A DNA stretch of 64,000 nucleotides, from the NCBI GenBank assembly GCA_029688955.1, contig JARUKZ010000013.1, positions 1 to 64,000 of the forward strand, written 5' to 3'. This document shows, in pieces, positions 30,357 to 39,136 of the stretch. Position numbers and translations under genes: made by a program. This DNA is from Chitinispirillales bacterium ANBcel5 (GTDB lineage: Bacteria; Fibrobacterota; Chitinivibrionia; Chitinivibrionales; Chitinispirillaceae). Position 1 is the stretch's first letter. Every line of letters starts with the position of its first letter. A model generated the notes under the pieces. It saw only the letters and a program-made list of their open reading frames with translations, searched no databases and was not told the origin of the DNA.

Positions 30357-31121
30357 ATGGGCAGAGATGAACGGGAAGCAGTGCGTGAGAATTTTCTTGG
30401 GGTTGAAGACGGACATATCTACTTTTTTTATCGTCCTGTTAAGGCAAGCGCAAATGATCTGCGGGATGTTGAACAACTGTATATCGTCATGCATCCACTT
30501 GTATCCAAACACTATCGCTTGCTCTCACTTGAAACAGCAAAATTGCCTGAACCCCAAACGCCATTTAACCTTGTTACCGCAACGGTAAACAAAGTCGATC
30601 ATAAATATCAACCGATTTTGCATGAACTGGATGAAAAGACGGTTACTGTGGATGGTATAGCAACAATGGGCAAAGGTGCAGCACGGCCCTGTGGTGAAGG
30701 GGTTTACTCACTTATTCCAGGAGAAAATGGTATGCACCTTTTCTACGTGGTTGAATATTCCGGAAATGATCATCAAATTGTCACACAACTGGGGATCGGT
30801 GATGATGGCGAATTTCTCATCGGAGTCTATAACCCCTACTACGGAACCGATATAGAAGATCCCGATCCGGATGTAAGGCCACGCTTCCCGGAATCCTTAA
30901 AGAGTGCACTGGGAAACGAGAGGATTGTGTTTAAAGATGTTCACCTTCTCCTTGATTATGAAGAGGCGAGGGTGGGTCTTTTCAGAGAGGCCCGGGAGAG
31001 TAAACCAGAGGAGATTCGGCCCATAAAAGAGAAAATGAGCACGGCAGATATATTTTCCGATTTACGACTAAGTCGTGAACAGTATCCTGTTGAGCCGCTA
31101 ATTAAAGGAAAGTGGCGATAG
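30357..31121 (+). CDS. Uncharacterised 254-aa protein
   Basis: I do not recognise the family. No signal peptide or TM is visible. The middle part has alternating beta strands ('GVYSLIPGENGMHLFYVVEYSG', 'IVTQLGIGDDGEFLIGVYNP'), and the C-terminus is helical and charged, ending 'EPLIKGKWR'. A strong SD (AAAGGGGGAA) precedes the ATG, supporting expression. It is divergent from the archaemetzincin gene and convergent with a small membrane-protein gene. Confidence 0.7.
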   Translation: MGRDEREAVRENFLGVEDGHIYFFYRPVKASANDLRDVEQLYIVMHPLVSKHYRLLSLETAKLPEPQTPFNLVTATVNKVDHKYQPILHELDEKTVTVDGIATMGKGAARPCGEGVYSLIPGENGMHLFYVVEYSGNDHQIVTQLGIGDDGEFLIGVYNPYYGTDIEDPDPDVRPRFPESLKSALGNERIVFKDVHLLLDYEEARVGLFREARESKPEEIRPIKEKMSTADIFSDLRLSREQYPVEPLIKGKWR

Positions 31122-31136
31122 GTGATATAAAACAGG

Positions 31137-31472
31137 TTACTTTGTGCTTGAAACAAGCCAGGAAAAGATGCTCAGTACTATTGACCCAACCACGGCCGAG
31201 AAAAAAGTGCTGATGGTGAATCCGGGTAAAAGGGCTGCTACAAGGGCCAGCATAGATGCATTTATCACCAGCAGAAAAAGGCCCAGGGTTAAGATCGTAA
31301 TGGGAAGGGTAAGGATGAAAAACAGTGGCTTTATGACCGCATTAACCATTCCAAGAAGAAGGGCTGCAAATATGAGTGTCGGGATACTGCCGATCCGTAT
31401 CCCCGGAACAATGTATGCGGTAAGTCCAAGGCCCAGTGCACTTATAACCAAACGACCAAGAAATGCTTTCAT
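31137..31472 (-). CDS. Phage-holin-4_2/DUF360-type small membrane protein
   Basis: The 111-aa product has four hydrophobic helices and the family motif 'AALLLGMVNAVIKPLFFILTLPITILTLGLF' (spread over helices two and three). Despite the Pfam name, these chromosomal proteins are not phage lysis genes. The start at 31472 has GGAGGA upstream; a longer frame to 31715 runs into the divergent enzyme I gene and is rejected. Confidence 0.9.
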   Translation of the reverse strand: MKAFLGRLVISALGLGLTAYIVPGIRIGSIPTLIFAALLLGMVNAVIKPLFFILTLPITILTLGLFLLVINASMLALVAALLPGFTISTFFSAVVGSIVLSIFSWLVSSTK

Positions 31473-31560
31473 AGCTGTTTTATCCTCCGCTTCAAATATA
31501 ATAAAAGGGTTTTCAGCTATGGGTGTTGATAAGTACCAAGAATAAGCTGGAGTTTTACCG

Positions 31561-33318
31561 ATGGCTCGTTTACGTGAAAAGGTAAGAAGGGAATTGTCCG
31601 GAGAAACTATCTCACAGGGTGTTGCAATTGCAGATGCCCTGGTCTTTAAACCCATTGCTCTTGAGGCTCTGGAGATGAACAGCTTTCCCATCGATGATCT
31701 TTTAAAAGAGATCACCAGGCTTGATTATGCAATTCAAAAAAGTGAAAACCAGTTACTGCAGATTTTCGATCGGCTTAAAGGTAAAAAGGAGAGTGATGTT
31801 TCGGAAATCTTCCAGGTCCAGCTTCAACTGCTCAGAGATCAAAGTTTTATCGATGAGATAAAAAATCTGCTCAAAGCTCAGAAAATGAATATAGAGCATG
31901 TAATAGCAAGTAAAATGCGCGTTTTAGAAACGAGATTTAAAAGTATCACTGATGAAGTTATGCGAACCAGGTTTCTCGATATTCAGGATGTTTATCACCG
32001 AATACTGAGAAACCTGCTTGAAATAGAGCACGTTAGAACTAATCCGATGCAAAGAATAGAAAATCCGGTGATTTTTGTGGCGGAAAAACTCCTTCCTTCG
32101 GATGTGGCGTTGCTGGATTTTAGCAAAATAGTTGGTATAATCATCGAAGAGGGCAGTCGGTTTTCGCATGTAGCCGTTATATCAAAATCGATGAACATAC
32201 CGGCAATAATCAGAACCCCGGGCGCAGGAACTCTTATAAAAACGGGAGATCCGGTTATTGTAGACGGCTATACCGCAAAAGTAGTGGTTTTCCCAAATGA
32301 ATCAGAACTATCGGTATATAAAGAAAAAAGAGAATACTTTCTCTCAAGCATAGACCCGAAAAGTAGTAGATTACGGTCTAAAATATGCCAGACCCGTGAT
32401 GGAAGAAGAATTAAACTGGAAGCAAACATTGGCTCAGTTAATGAAGCGCAAATAGCAATGAAGTACGGGGCCGAAGGGGTGGGCCTGCTTCGTACTGAAC
32501 TATTTTATATGTCATGCAAACACCAGCCATCAGTTGATGAAGAGGTACGTTTCTATACCGATATAATCTCAATTCTTAAAAACAGACCACTTACGATCAG
32601 ATTACTTGATCTGGGTGCTGATAAATCACTCCCGTTTCTAAAAAGCTATGAAGAGGAAAACCCACAGTTAGGGATACGGGGAATACGCTACCTGCTAAAT
32701 AACAAAGAGCTATTTAAAAATCATCTAAAAAGTGTTGTCTTGGTAAGTAAAATTACACGTATAAAAATTCTGTTGCCCTTTGTGGCAATTATTGAGGATC
32801 TTGATCAGGCACTAAGTATTATAGATGAAGTATGCAGGGAAACTGATTCAAACAAAGATGATATATCAGTTGGTATAATGGTTGAAATTCCCTCCGTTGC
32901 GCTCTCCATAAACACATTTCTTCAAAAGGTAGATTTTGTAAATGTGGGCACAAACGATCTGGTTCAGTATGTTTTTGCCGCAAGCAGAGAAGACAGTGGG
33001 CTGGAAGATTACAGACAGAGCATGCACCCCGTTATTTTAAAAATTATTTCCCACATTGTGGAATCAGGCATTGCAAACGATAAAGAAGTCTCTGTATGTG
33101 GTGAAGCCGCGTCAGACCCAATGCTGGCTCTGCTTATGGTTGGAGCAGGAGTGACTTCACTTTCCATGCAGCCCAGTTCAATTGTTACGGTTAAAGATGC
33201 TATAAATCACTGGGAATTTTCTCACCTGTTCAAAGTATTTAAAGAAGCGGCATTGGTTGACGGAAGCAGGGATGTGGTCGAACTGATCAATCGTAATCTA
33301 AAAAAGTCAAAACGATAG
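31561..33318 (+). CDS. ptsI: PTS enzyme I paralogue with a divergent phospho-histidine motif
   Basis: The 585-aa protein aligns over the length of phosphoenolpyruvate-protein phosphotransferase. The N-terminal region is helical (HPr-binding). The swivelling domain has phospho-His at about H203, in 'GSRFSHVAVISKSMNIPAII' instead of the canonical GGxTSHxAIxAR. The PEP-binding barrel has 'GAEGVGLLRTELF', 'RLLDLGADKSLPFL', 'GIRGIRYLL', 'NVGTNDLVQY' and the catalytic Cys in 'VCGEAASDP'. Chemistry therefore looks possible, but the altered loop suggests a specialised phosphorelay. A second, canonical copy lies at 59.5-61.2 kb. No HPr or EII gene is adjacent. GGAG precedes the ATG. Confidence 0.9.
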   Translation: MARLREKVRRELSGETISQGVAIADALVFKPIALEALEMNSFPIDDLLKEITRLDYAIQKSENQLLQIFDRLKGKKESDVSEIFQVQLQLLRDQSFIDEIKNLLKAQKMNIEHVIASKMRVLETRFKSITDEVMRTRFLDIQDVYHRILRNLLEIEHVRTNPMQRIENPVIFVAEKLLPSDVALLDFSKIVGIIIEEGSRFSHVAVISKSMNIPAIIRTPGAGTLIKTGDPVIVDGYTAKVVVFPNESELSVYKEKREYFLSSIDPKSSRLRSKICQTRDGRRIKLEANIGSVNEAQIAMKYGAEGVGLLRTELFYMSCKHQPSVDEEVRFYTDIISILKNRPLTIRLLDLGADKSLPFLKSYEEENPQLGIRGIRYLLNNKELFKNHLKSVVLVSKITRIKILLPFVAIIEDLDQALSIIDEVCRETDSNKDDISVGIMVEIPSVALSINTFLQKVDFVNVGTNDLVQYVFAASREDSGLEDYRQSMHPVILKIISHIVESGIANDKEVSVCGEAASDPMLALLMVGAGVTSLSMQPSSIVTVKDAINHWEFSHLFKVFKEAALVDGSRDVVELINRNLKKSKR

Positions 33319-33507
33319 ATTGAAACGGTGATAAGAGAATAGGTCTGCATAGTGTTCCTTTACTAATCCTGCCAAACGTACTGTTGTAAGAATACAATTG
33401 ATACACTATTCCATCCTCAACATTATTAAAATCAGTTGTTCAAGGAGCCCTCGTCCGTAGGGACTACCTATATATATGTATATTGGTTATGGAGGAGGAT
33501 GAAATAA

Positions 33508-33570
33508 ACGCAGAGGGCGCAAAGAACGCAGAGTTAAGACGCAGAGAGAAAAAAAGGAAAGGGCGCAAAG
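33508..33570. repeat. Interspersed ACGCAGAG / GCGCAAAG octamer array
   Basis: ACGCAGAG occurs at 33508, 33526 and 33539, and GCGCAAAG at 33517 and 33563, within a purine-rich stretch. It lies in the long gene-free interval after the enzyme I gene. No ORF of interest crosses it. Confidence 0.8.
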
Positions 33571-33969
33571 GGGAAACGCTTCGCGATTAGCTTTGGAGAA
33601 TGTCATAAACACAACTTATATCCTCTGCGCCGGAATTTTCGGATACCCCTTAAATGCAGTCGTTTCCATCCATCAGAGTAACTCCGTTGAAAACCAAATG
33701 CAGTGTTCACAAATGATGCACGGGTAATTCGCGCTATGGGGGACGGCCTGCCCTACGCCCGCTTCCATAGCTGTGCGGAGGGCTACGGAGGTCAGGGAAG
33801 GACATTGTGCCCGAATGGGTAGAACCGGTGACGTCCCGCGGCAGGCGCCCGGGATATCTCTATGCTTAGCTGTTTCACTATTTTGGTGTTCGTAATGGTT
33901 TGCAACACGCTCGGTTAACCCCTACGGAGCTTCGGTTAAGAGCATCTGAGTGCGGGGGAGAGGTTAAGT

Positions 33970-34086
33970 ACCTACAGATTTACGGTTACTCCACGCGGGG
34001 TTACCTTAAATCTGTAGGTGTATTAAGCTCCCCCCGTGTGGAGTAACAGTAATGGAGCAGGTACATTACTGTTGCCCCGCGTGGAG
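33970..34086. repeat. Nested inverted-repeat block: two perfect stems and three copies of a GC-rich core
   Basis: Stem 1: ACCTACAGATTTA (33970-33982) with TAAATCTGTAGGT (34007-34019), 13 bp perfect. Stem 2: AACAGTAATG (34045-34054) with CATTACTGTT (34064-34073), 10 bp perfect. A core, CCCCGCGTGGAG, occurs inverted in the loop of stem 1 (33989-34000), with one mismatch between the stems (34032-34043), and perfectly after stem 2 (34075-34086). The first two copies extend to 16 bp including GTTAC. A further GCGGGGGA/TCCCCCGC pair flanks the block (33952-33959 against 34116-34123). Confidence 0.85.
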
Positions 34087-34196
34087 GAAGGCTTAAGGAG
34101 CTACAACATTAACATTCCCCCGCGCTCAGACAGGCTTAAAGGGCACTATTGTAATACTCCTTATGCTCTCTCTATACCAAAAAAAGGCAGTGGGTA

Positions 34197-34856
34197 TCAG
34201 AAATACTTTTTCGATGTATAGTAAAAATGCTTACGGGGATCATTACGAAAGACTCTGCGGGCAAAGGCTCCTATATCATATATCAAATCAACCGTTTCTC
34301 GGATTACGCCGTTTCGCTTTGTAGTCGCGGCTTTAATACTATCTCTGTTTATAATGGTATCTGCTATAAGGTGGGATAGTTTCCATGATTCATCATAGGC
34401 CTTCTGAATAAGTGACATGTCAAACCCGGTCCCCTCAAGCTCATCCTTTAGATAACGACCCAGATAATTGAGATCGTGGAGATCCTGCACAAGATCTGCT
34501 CTGCATTTGCTTTTTGCGTAAGAGGGAATTTGCGCCGAAAGAGGCTTAAGATCATTAACAGCACGCATCTTCGTTACTATTTCTCTTCTTAATCGGCGGC
34601 ACTTATCTATGTATCGGTTTAGCTGAGCAGTCTCTTTTCTGCAGCCCTCTCTGCATAATACCAGATCAGCTTCCACATGCATACATTGGATTCCCAATAC
34701 AGTTAATCTATCTGTTTTTTTCCAATCAAAATGAGCCTTTTCGAGGTCCTCTCTGTCATATCTGCACCGTACAACTATATCATTTGCTTTTTGAGCAATT
34801 GATGAAACAGCTATTTTCGGAGCTTTAATGGGAACTTCTTTAAAGAATTTATCCAT
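34197..34856 (-). CDS. Uncharacterised helical protein, 219 aa
   Basis: I do not recognise a family. The sequence is soluble and highly helical with many Lys/Arg/Asp/Glu and seven Cys, for example in 'ADLVLCREGCRKET' and 'YIDKCRRLRREIV'. It could be a helical bundle. AGAGGT precedes the ATG at 34856. It abuts the palindrome block, and its stop is about 110 bp from the last core repeat. Confidence 0.65.
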   Translation of the reverse strand: MDKFFKEVPIKAPKIAVSSIAQKANDIVVRCRYDREDLEKAHFDWKKTDRLTVLGIQCMHVEADLVLCREGCRKETAQLNRYIDKCRRLRREIVTKMRAVNDLKPLSAQIPSYAKSKCRADLVQDLHDLNYLGRYLKDELEGTGFDMSLIQKAYDESWKLSHLIADTIINRDSIKAATTKRNGVIRETVDLIYDIGAFARRVFRNDPRKHFYYTSKKYF

Positions 34857-35293
34857 AGTACCTCTCTTGTGTTATTTGAAAATAATTAAGTGGCATTGAC
34901 TCCAAAAGAGTATTTTAGAAAATGTTAGCGTTAACCATATGCTATAATCGGGAATAGGAGTAAAGTATCTTTCGGATAGAACAAATTTGGTAGAAGGGAC
35001 TGCGAGTCATGGCTAAGAACGCCTCATTTACCTGTACTTCAACCCACCATGGTTGAGGCACTCAGTGTGCATCTGGTAGAAGATTTTCAGACTAAAGTTA
35101 AAACCTTTTTCAGTATTCTTTAGTAGCATCCCCTTTTTGATATGGCGCCTGTTAAAATGGATTAGCTTCTTTGCTTTCAAACTTAACGGGGGTAACGGTA
35201 TTTTTATCTGTCGTATAAGGGTGCAAAATGAGCGCGGGCGCGGAAATATAACGGTTGAAAGTAAGGTCTTCTGTATTCCTTCCCTGACAAACA
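34857..35293. other. Intergenic stretch without a recognisable gene
   Basis: This divergent spacer upstream of the giant InlB/RCC1 gene shows no family-like ORF. A 94-codon frame on the minus strand (35028-35312) has no SD and atypical composition. The only supported element is the sigma-70 promoter at the right end. Confidence 0.6.
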
Positions 35294-35322
35294 TTGACAT
35301 ACCCCTGTGCATTATTTATTAT
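35294..35322 (+). promoter_or_regulatory. Sigma-70 promoter of the InlB/RCC1 gene
   Basis: TTGACA at 35294-35299 and TATTAT at 35317-35322 are separated by exactly 17 bp: a perfect -35 and a 5/6 -10. The expected start near 35330 leaves a ~70-nt leader before the ATG at 35401. Confidence 0.75.
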
Positions 35323-35400
35323 GTGGGATACTCTGACCAGATACCAGAATAGTGCATACCAAATTGTTGAATAATGTCGTATTGGAAAAGGATGGGATAA

Positions 35401-38400
35401 ATGAAACTGCCAGTAAAAGGAATTTTACTATTTATTTTGTTGTTATTTCTGCTTCGCTGTAAATCCCCTACACATCCCTTTGAAAATTATGATCGTGCAG
35501 ATATAGAACATATCGAGTTATCTGAGGAACAAAACTTCGTTGTTAATGATACAGTGGGCTTGATCATCGAAATAACGATGCCTCATCTTTTTAACAGTAT
35601 CACGTACCGTTTTGATGATGGGGAGGAAAGAAGTATTGAGTTTAGTTCAGCTGAAAAACACAAAGATACGGTACAAATAACCCACCTGTTCACTTACGAT
35701 GGTGAATCTGAACTAACTATCACCGGATACCTTGGCAATGAGACGGTTATTACTTATACTGCGCGATTTAAAGTAGATCTCCCCAAAAAACAGCACAGTG
35801 TTATTTATACGAGTAGCAGTCATGATGAAGGAGATGTGCCAACTGATACCAACAAATACAGGGCTAATGATACGGTTCTTGTTCAGAATAACACCGGTGA
35901 TCTTACAAGAACCGGTTATAGTTTTGCAGGGTGGGTACGAGATTCTGAAGAGCAAAAAAGGGTGTATTCAGGAGGAGACACACTTATAATTGGTGAAAAA
36001 AATGTTACCCTTAAGGCAAAGTGGGTTGTAGTAGAGGAGGAAACTGCCTACAAACTAACCTATCAAAGTGCCCAAAGTGACAGTGGTAATGTACCAATTG
36101 ACACCAATTCATATAAAACCGGTCAGAGTTTAACCGTTTCGGGTAATATTGGAGGTCTGCAAAGAACCGGTTACAGCTTTGCAGGGTGGATGAAAAAAGT
36201 AGAAGAAGATACAAAACACTACTCAGGCGGGGATACACTTGTAGTTGGAGAAAAAGATATAACCCTTAATGCTGTTTGGGATATTGTTGAATACACAGTT
36301 ATTTTTGAGCCCCGAAACGGAGAACGTGAAATATCGAAAAATATACCCCATGGCTCAACAGTTGACCTGCCCGAAATACCTGAACAGAGCGGCTATGTAT
36401 TCTCCGGTTGGTTTAAAGATACGACCGGTACAGAGATATGGGATTATGATGAGGTCGTTACTTCAGATATCACTCTTTTTGGAAATTGGGTTTCTGCGGA
36501 AAACCTGTTAGTGTTTTATTCCAATGATGGAACTAATCGTTCCTACTATCAGGAGATCCCTTTCAATGAGACTGTTTCGCTAAAGACTGTTACCTTTAGT
36601 AGAGAGGGTTACTTTTTTAAGGGATGGGCATCAGATCCCGAGGCCGCGACTATAGAGTATGAAGATGGTGAAGAGTTTACTATGACCGCGGAAGAAGCTG
36701 TGCTGTATGCTCTGTGGGGTTTGGATACCAATACCATCACCTTTCATTCAAACGATGGTCGAAGCCATACAACGAATCAGTACGCGGTGACCAATAGTGA
36801 CGTTTTCCTTAGGGATAACTCTTTTGATCGCAGGGGACACAGTTTTGAAGGCTGGTCATTAAATGAGGAGAGTGATTCTGTCGCGTTTACGGATGGTCAG
36901 CAGATTACAATGAAGGCCGGAGATTTGAATCTTTATGCTGTATGGAGTACAATCAGGTATAGCATCATTTTTCATAAAAACGATGGAAGTGGTGACACTG
37001 CGCTCGTTAAAGCTCCAATGGATGATGAAGTAGTGTTGGATAATCCTTTCAGCCGTGACGGGTATGAGTTTGATGGCTGGGCACTTAACGAGACCAGTAG
37101 TTCGGTTAATTATGACGAAGGAGAGCAGGTTGCAATTGATGGTGACCTAAGCCTCTATGCCGTGTGGGATGCAATTAGTTATAGTATCACCTTGCTTAAA
37201 AATGACGGGACCGCTGATACTGTTACAATCACTGCTGCAACAGGTGAAGAGATAGAGTTGGATAACCCCTTTAACCGTGATGGTTACGAGTTCGATGGCT
37301 GGGCACTGAGTGGAGATGGTCAACAGGAATACAGTGATGGTGAAAAAGTCACTGTAGAGCCAGACGGTTTGACACTCTATGCATTGTGGAGTGCTAATAC
37401 CTATGAGGTAACATTTTACAAAAATGATACAAGTGACAGTACGGCTGTCCGTAGCGCACAAACAGATGAAACTGTTAGTTTGTCTCTTCCGTTTGCTTCC
37501 CTTACCGGGCACAATTTTGATGGTTGGGCAACTGCTCCTGACGGAGATGTAGTTTACAGCGACAGTGTGATAAGCATGTGGCCTGGAAATATTAATCTGT
37601 ATGCGGTTTGGAGCGTAAAAGAGTTTACCATTACCTTTGATAAAAACAGTAGTCAGGCAACCGGTAACATGTCTCCCCAAACGTTCAATTTTGGAGATAG
37701 TCAGGAGCTTTATGCCTCTGTTTTTTCCAAAGAGGACTGGAAGTTTATGGGGTGGTCGGAAAGTGCAGACGGAAGCGGCACTATTATAGAGGATGGGGCA
37801 GAATATGAGATGGGTTCGGAAGATATTACTCTCTATGCAGTATGGAGACCGAAGCCAGTAATGGTGGCTTGTGGTAGTCAACACACAATGCTTCTCATGG
37901 CAGATGGAACACTGTGGGCTACTGGAAGAAATGAAGATGGGGAACTCGGAAACGGTGAATCTGGGCAAGGAACTTCCAATACAACTTTTGAAAAAGTTAA
38001 AGAAAATGTAGAGTATGTTTCAGTCAGGCAAAGACAGACCATGGTGATTAAAAGTGATGGAACACTCTGGGCAACAGGGAATAACTGGATGGGGCAGCTT
38101 GGTAACGGTAGGACACGATCGCACGAGGAACAATTTACAGAAGTTCTCACAGATGTGGCTCATGTTGCTACTGGGGACAACCATACTATGGCAGTAAAAA
38201 ACGATGGAACACTTTGGGCAACGGGTAGTAATGTCATGGGGCAATTGGGAAATGGTACTGAGATAGATACGAGTGTGTTTGTTGAAGTACCGCAATCAGA
38301 AAGCTTTGTTCAAGTAACAGTTGGAGTCTCTTCTTCTATGACCCTTAAAGAGAACGGTACCTTGTGGGGAATGGGGAGTAACAGTAGCGGCGAACTTGGC

Positions 38401-38898
38401 TTAGATACTCTTAGTCGCATTTCTGTTCCTACCAAGGTTGATGAAAACATTGAGCTAATTCTTTCCGGAGGTTTTTTCAGTGCTTCAACTACTATTGATG
38501 GTAGAATCAAGGTAACAGGGAGAAATTATTTCGGTCAATTTGGAGACGGTACAACTGAAGATAGGACTACTTTTTCGGAGTTATCACACACCAATGTTAG
38601 TAGCTTATCTCTTGGAGCTAATCATACAATGTTCCTCCTTGAGAATGGCAGCTTGCTTGCAACTGGATACAATACTTACTGGCAGCTTGGTACAGGAGAT
38701 CACCATGATGTACATACCCCTGTAGTGGTTGCACTGGATGTAGCTTATGTCTCTGCAGGAATTACCCACACAGTTGCTATTAAAACTGATGGGACAATTT
38801 GGGCTACAGGCTCGAATTCGCGTGGCCAGTTCGGTAATGGTACCACTGAAAGCAGTAGTGAATTTATACAAATTCCTCTGGATTTTTATGAACCATGA
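35401..38898 (+). CDS. Giant secreted protein: nine InlB-B (Listeria-Bacteroides) repeats and a seven-repeat RCC1 propeller
   Basis: The 1165-aa protein has a signal peptide ending 'LLFLLRCKSP'; the Cys could be lipidated, but Arg at -1 is unusual for a lipobox. Residues about 30-125 form an Ig-like domain. About 130-818 contains nine InlB-B repeats of 70-85 residues, each with the pattern 'GYxFxGW' ... 'ITLxAxW' (for example 'GYSFAGW', 'GYEFDGWAL', 'LYAVW'). About 818-1165 has seven RCC1-type repeats ('DGTLWATGxNxxGQLGNG'), the number needed for a closed beta-propeller. Repeats 6 and 7 ('RDGYEFDGWAL') are nearly identical, indicating recent duplication. Both modules are binding scaffolds, so an adhesin or surface-recognition role is inferred. 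Confidence 0.9.
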   Translation: MKLPVKGILLFILLLFLLRCKSPTHPFENYDRADIEHIELSEEQNFVVNDTVGLIIEITMPHLFNSITYRFDDGEERSIEFSSAEKHKDTVQITHLFTYDGESELTITGYLGNETVITYTARFKVDLPKKQHSVIYTSSSHDEGDVPTDTNKYRANDTVLVQNNTGDLTRTGYSFAGWVRDSEEQKRVYSGGDTLIIGEKNVTLKAKWVVVEEETAYKLTYQSAQSDSGNVPIDTNSYKTGQSLTVSGNIGGLQRTGYSFAGWMKKVEEDTKHYSGGDTLVVGEKDITLNAVWDIVEYTVIFEPRNGEREISKNIPHGSTVDLPEIPEQSGYVFSGWFKDTTGTEIWDYDEVVTSDITLFGNWVSAENLLVFYSNDGTNRSYYQEIPFNETVSLKTVTFSREGYFFKGWASDPEAATIEYEDGEEFTMTAEEAVLYALWGLDTNTITFHSNDGRSHTTNQYAVTNSDVFLRDNSFDRRGHSFEGWSLNEESDSVAFTDGQQITMKAGDLNLYAVWSTIRYSIIFHKNDGSGDTALVKAPMDDEVVLDNPFSRDGYEFDGWALNETSSSVNYDEGEQVAIDGDLSLYAVWDAISYSITLLKNDGTADTVTITAATGEEIELDNPFNRDGYEFDGWALSGDGQQEYSDGEKVTVEPDGLTLYALWSANTYEVTFYKNDTSDSTAVRSAQTDETVSLSLPFASLTGHNFDGWATAPDGDVVYSDSVISMWPGNINLYAVWSVKEFTITFDKNSSQATGNMSPQTFNFGDSQELYASVFSKEDWKFMGWSESADGSGTIIEDGAEYEMGSEDITLYAVWRPKPVMVACGSQHTMLLMADGTLWATGRNEDGELGNGESGQGTSNTTFEKVKENVEYVSVRQRQTMVIKSDGTLWATGNNWMGQLGNGRTRSHEEQFTEVLTDVAHVATGDNHTMAVKNDGTLWATGSNVMGQLGNGTEIDTSVFVEVPQSESFVQVTVGVSSSMTLKENGTLWGMGSNSSGELGLDTLSRISVPTKVDENIELILSGGFFSASTTIDGRIKVTGRNYFGQFGDGTTEDRTTFSELSHTNVSSLSLGANHTMFLLENGSLLATGYNTYWQLGTGDHHDVHTPVVVALDVAYVSAGITHTVAIKTDGTIWATGSNSRGQFGNGTTESSSEFIQIPLDFYEP

Positions 38899-38949
38899 TC
38901 AGGTTTCTTAGTGGAACTCTAAACGGTACTAATTGCTTTTCCAACTAAA

Positions 38950-38994
38950 TTACGGCTGTAGTCTTAATTATAAAAAATAAGGCTACGGCCGTAA
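38950..38994. terminator. Hairpin between convergent genes
   Basis: TTACGGCTGTAG (38950-38961) pairs with CTACGGCCGTAA (38983-38994) with one G-T pair, and an inner CTTA/TAAG extends it. No U-tract follows on either strand; the position between convergent genes suggests a bidirectional barrier. Confidence 0.6.
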
Positions 38995-39136
38995 ACCGTT
39001 AATGAGGTGTTTGGTCGGCGGGATTTTCACCAAAGACAAATCTAGGTTGTCGCCTTTTTACTCCGACTTCCTGTTTCGGCCCGGGGAACTCTTTGCGAAC
39101 GTTTCGTACAACCATCAACCAAAAGCAATCGGAAGG

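Larger units (their letters stand above)
33319..34196. other. 878-bp gene-free interval rich in repeats
   Basis: Between the enzyme I gene and the helical orphan I find no credible coding sequence. From left to right it holds an AT-rich stretch (about 33460-33490), the ACGCAGAG octamer array, a locally GC-richer non-coding section (about 33720-33860) and the nested inverted-repeat block annotated separately. No tRNA cloverleaf was found. Confidence 0.7.

Noticed and set aside
33985..34086. Possible mini CRISPR array
   Set aside because: The repeated core is 12-16 bp, changes orientation, and the intervals between copies contain their own palindromes; no cas genes are near.
34036..34221. 61-codon ORF on the plus strand in the palindrome block
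   Set aside because: It runs through the inverted repeats and overlaps the stop of the minus-strand orphan; composition is not protein-like.
35028..35312. 94-codon minus-strand ORF upstream of the InlB/RCC1 gene
   Set aside because: No SD, no recognisable domain, and it overlaps a near-consensus sigma-70 promoter on the other strand.
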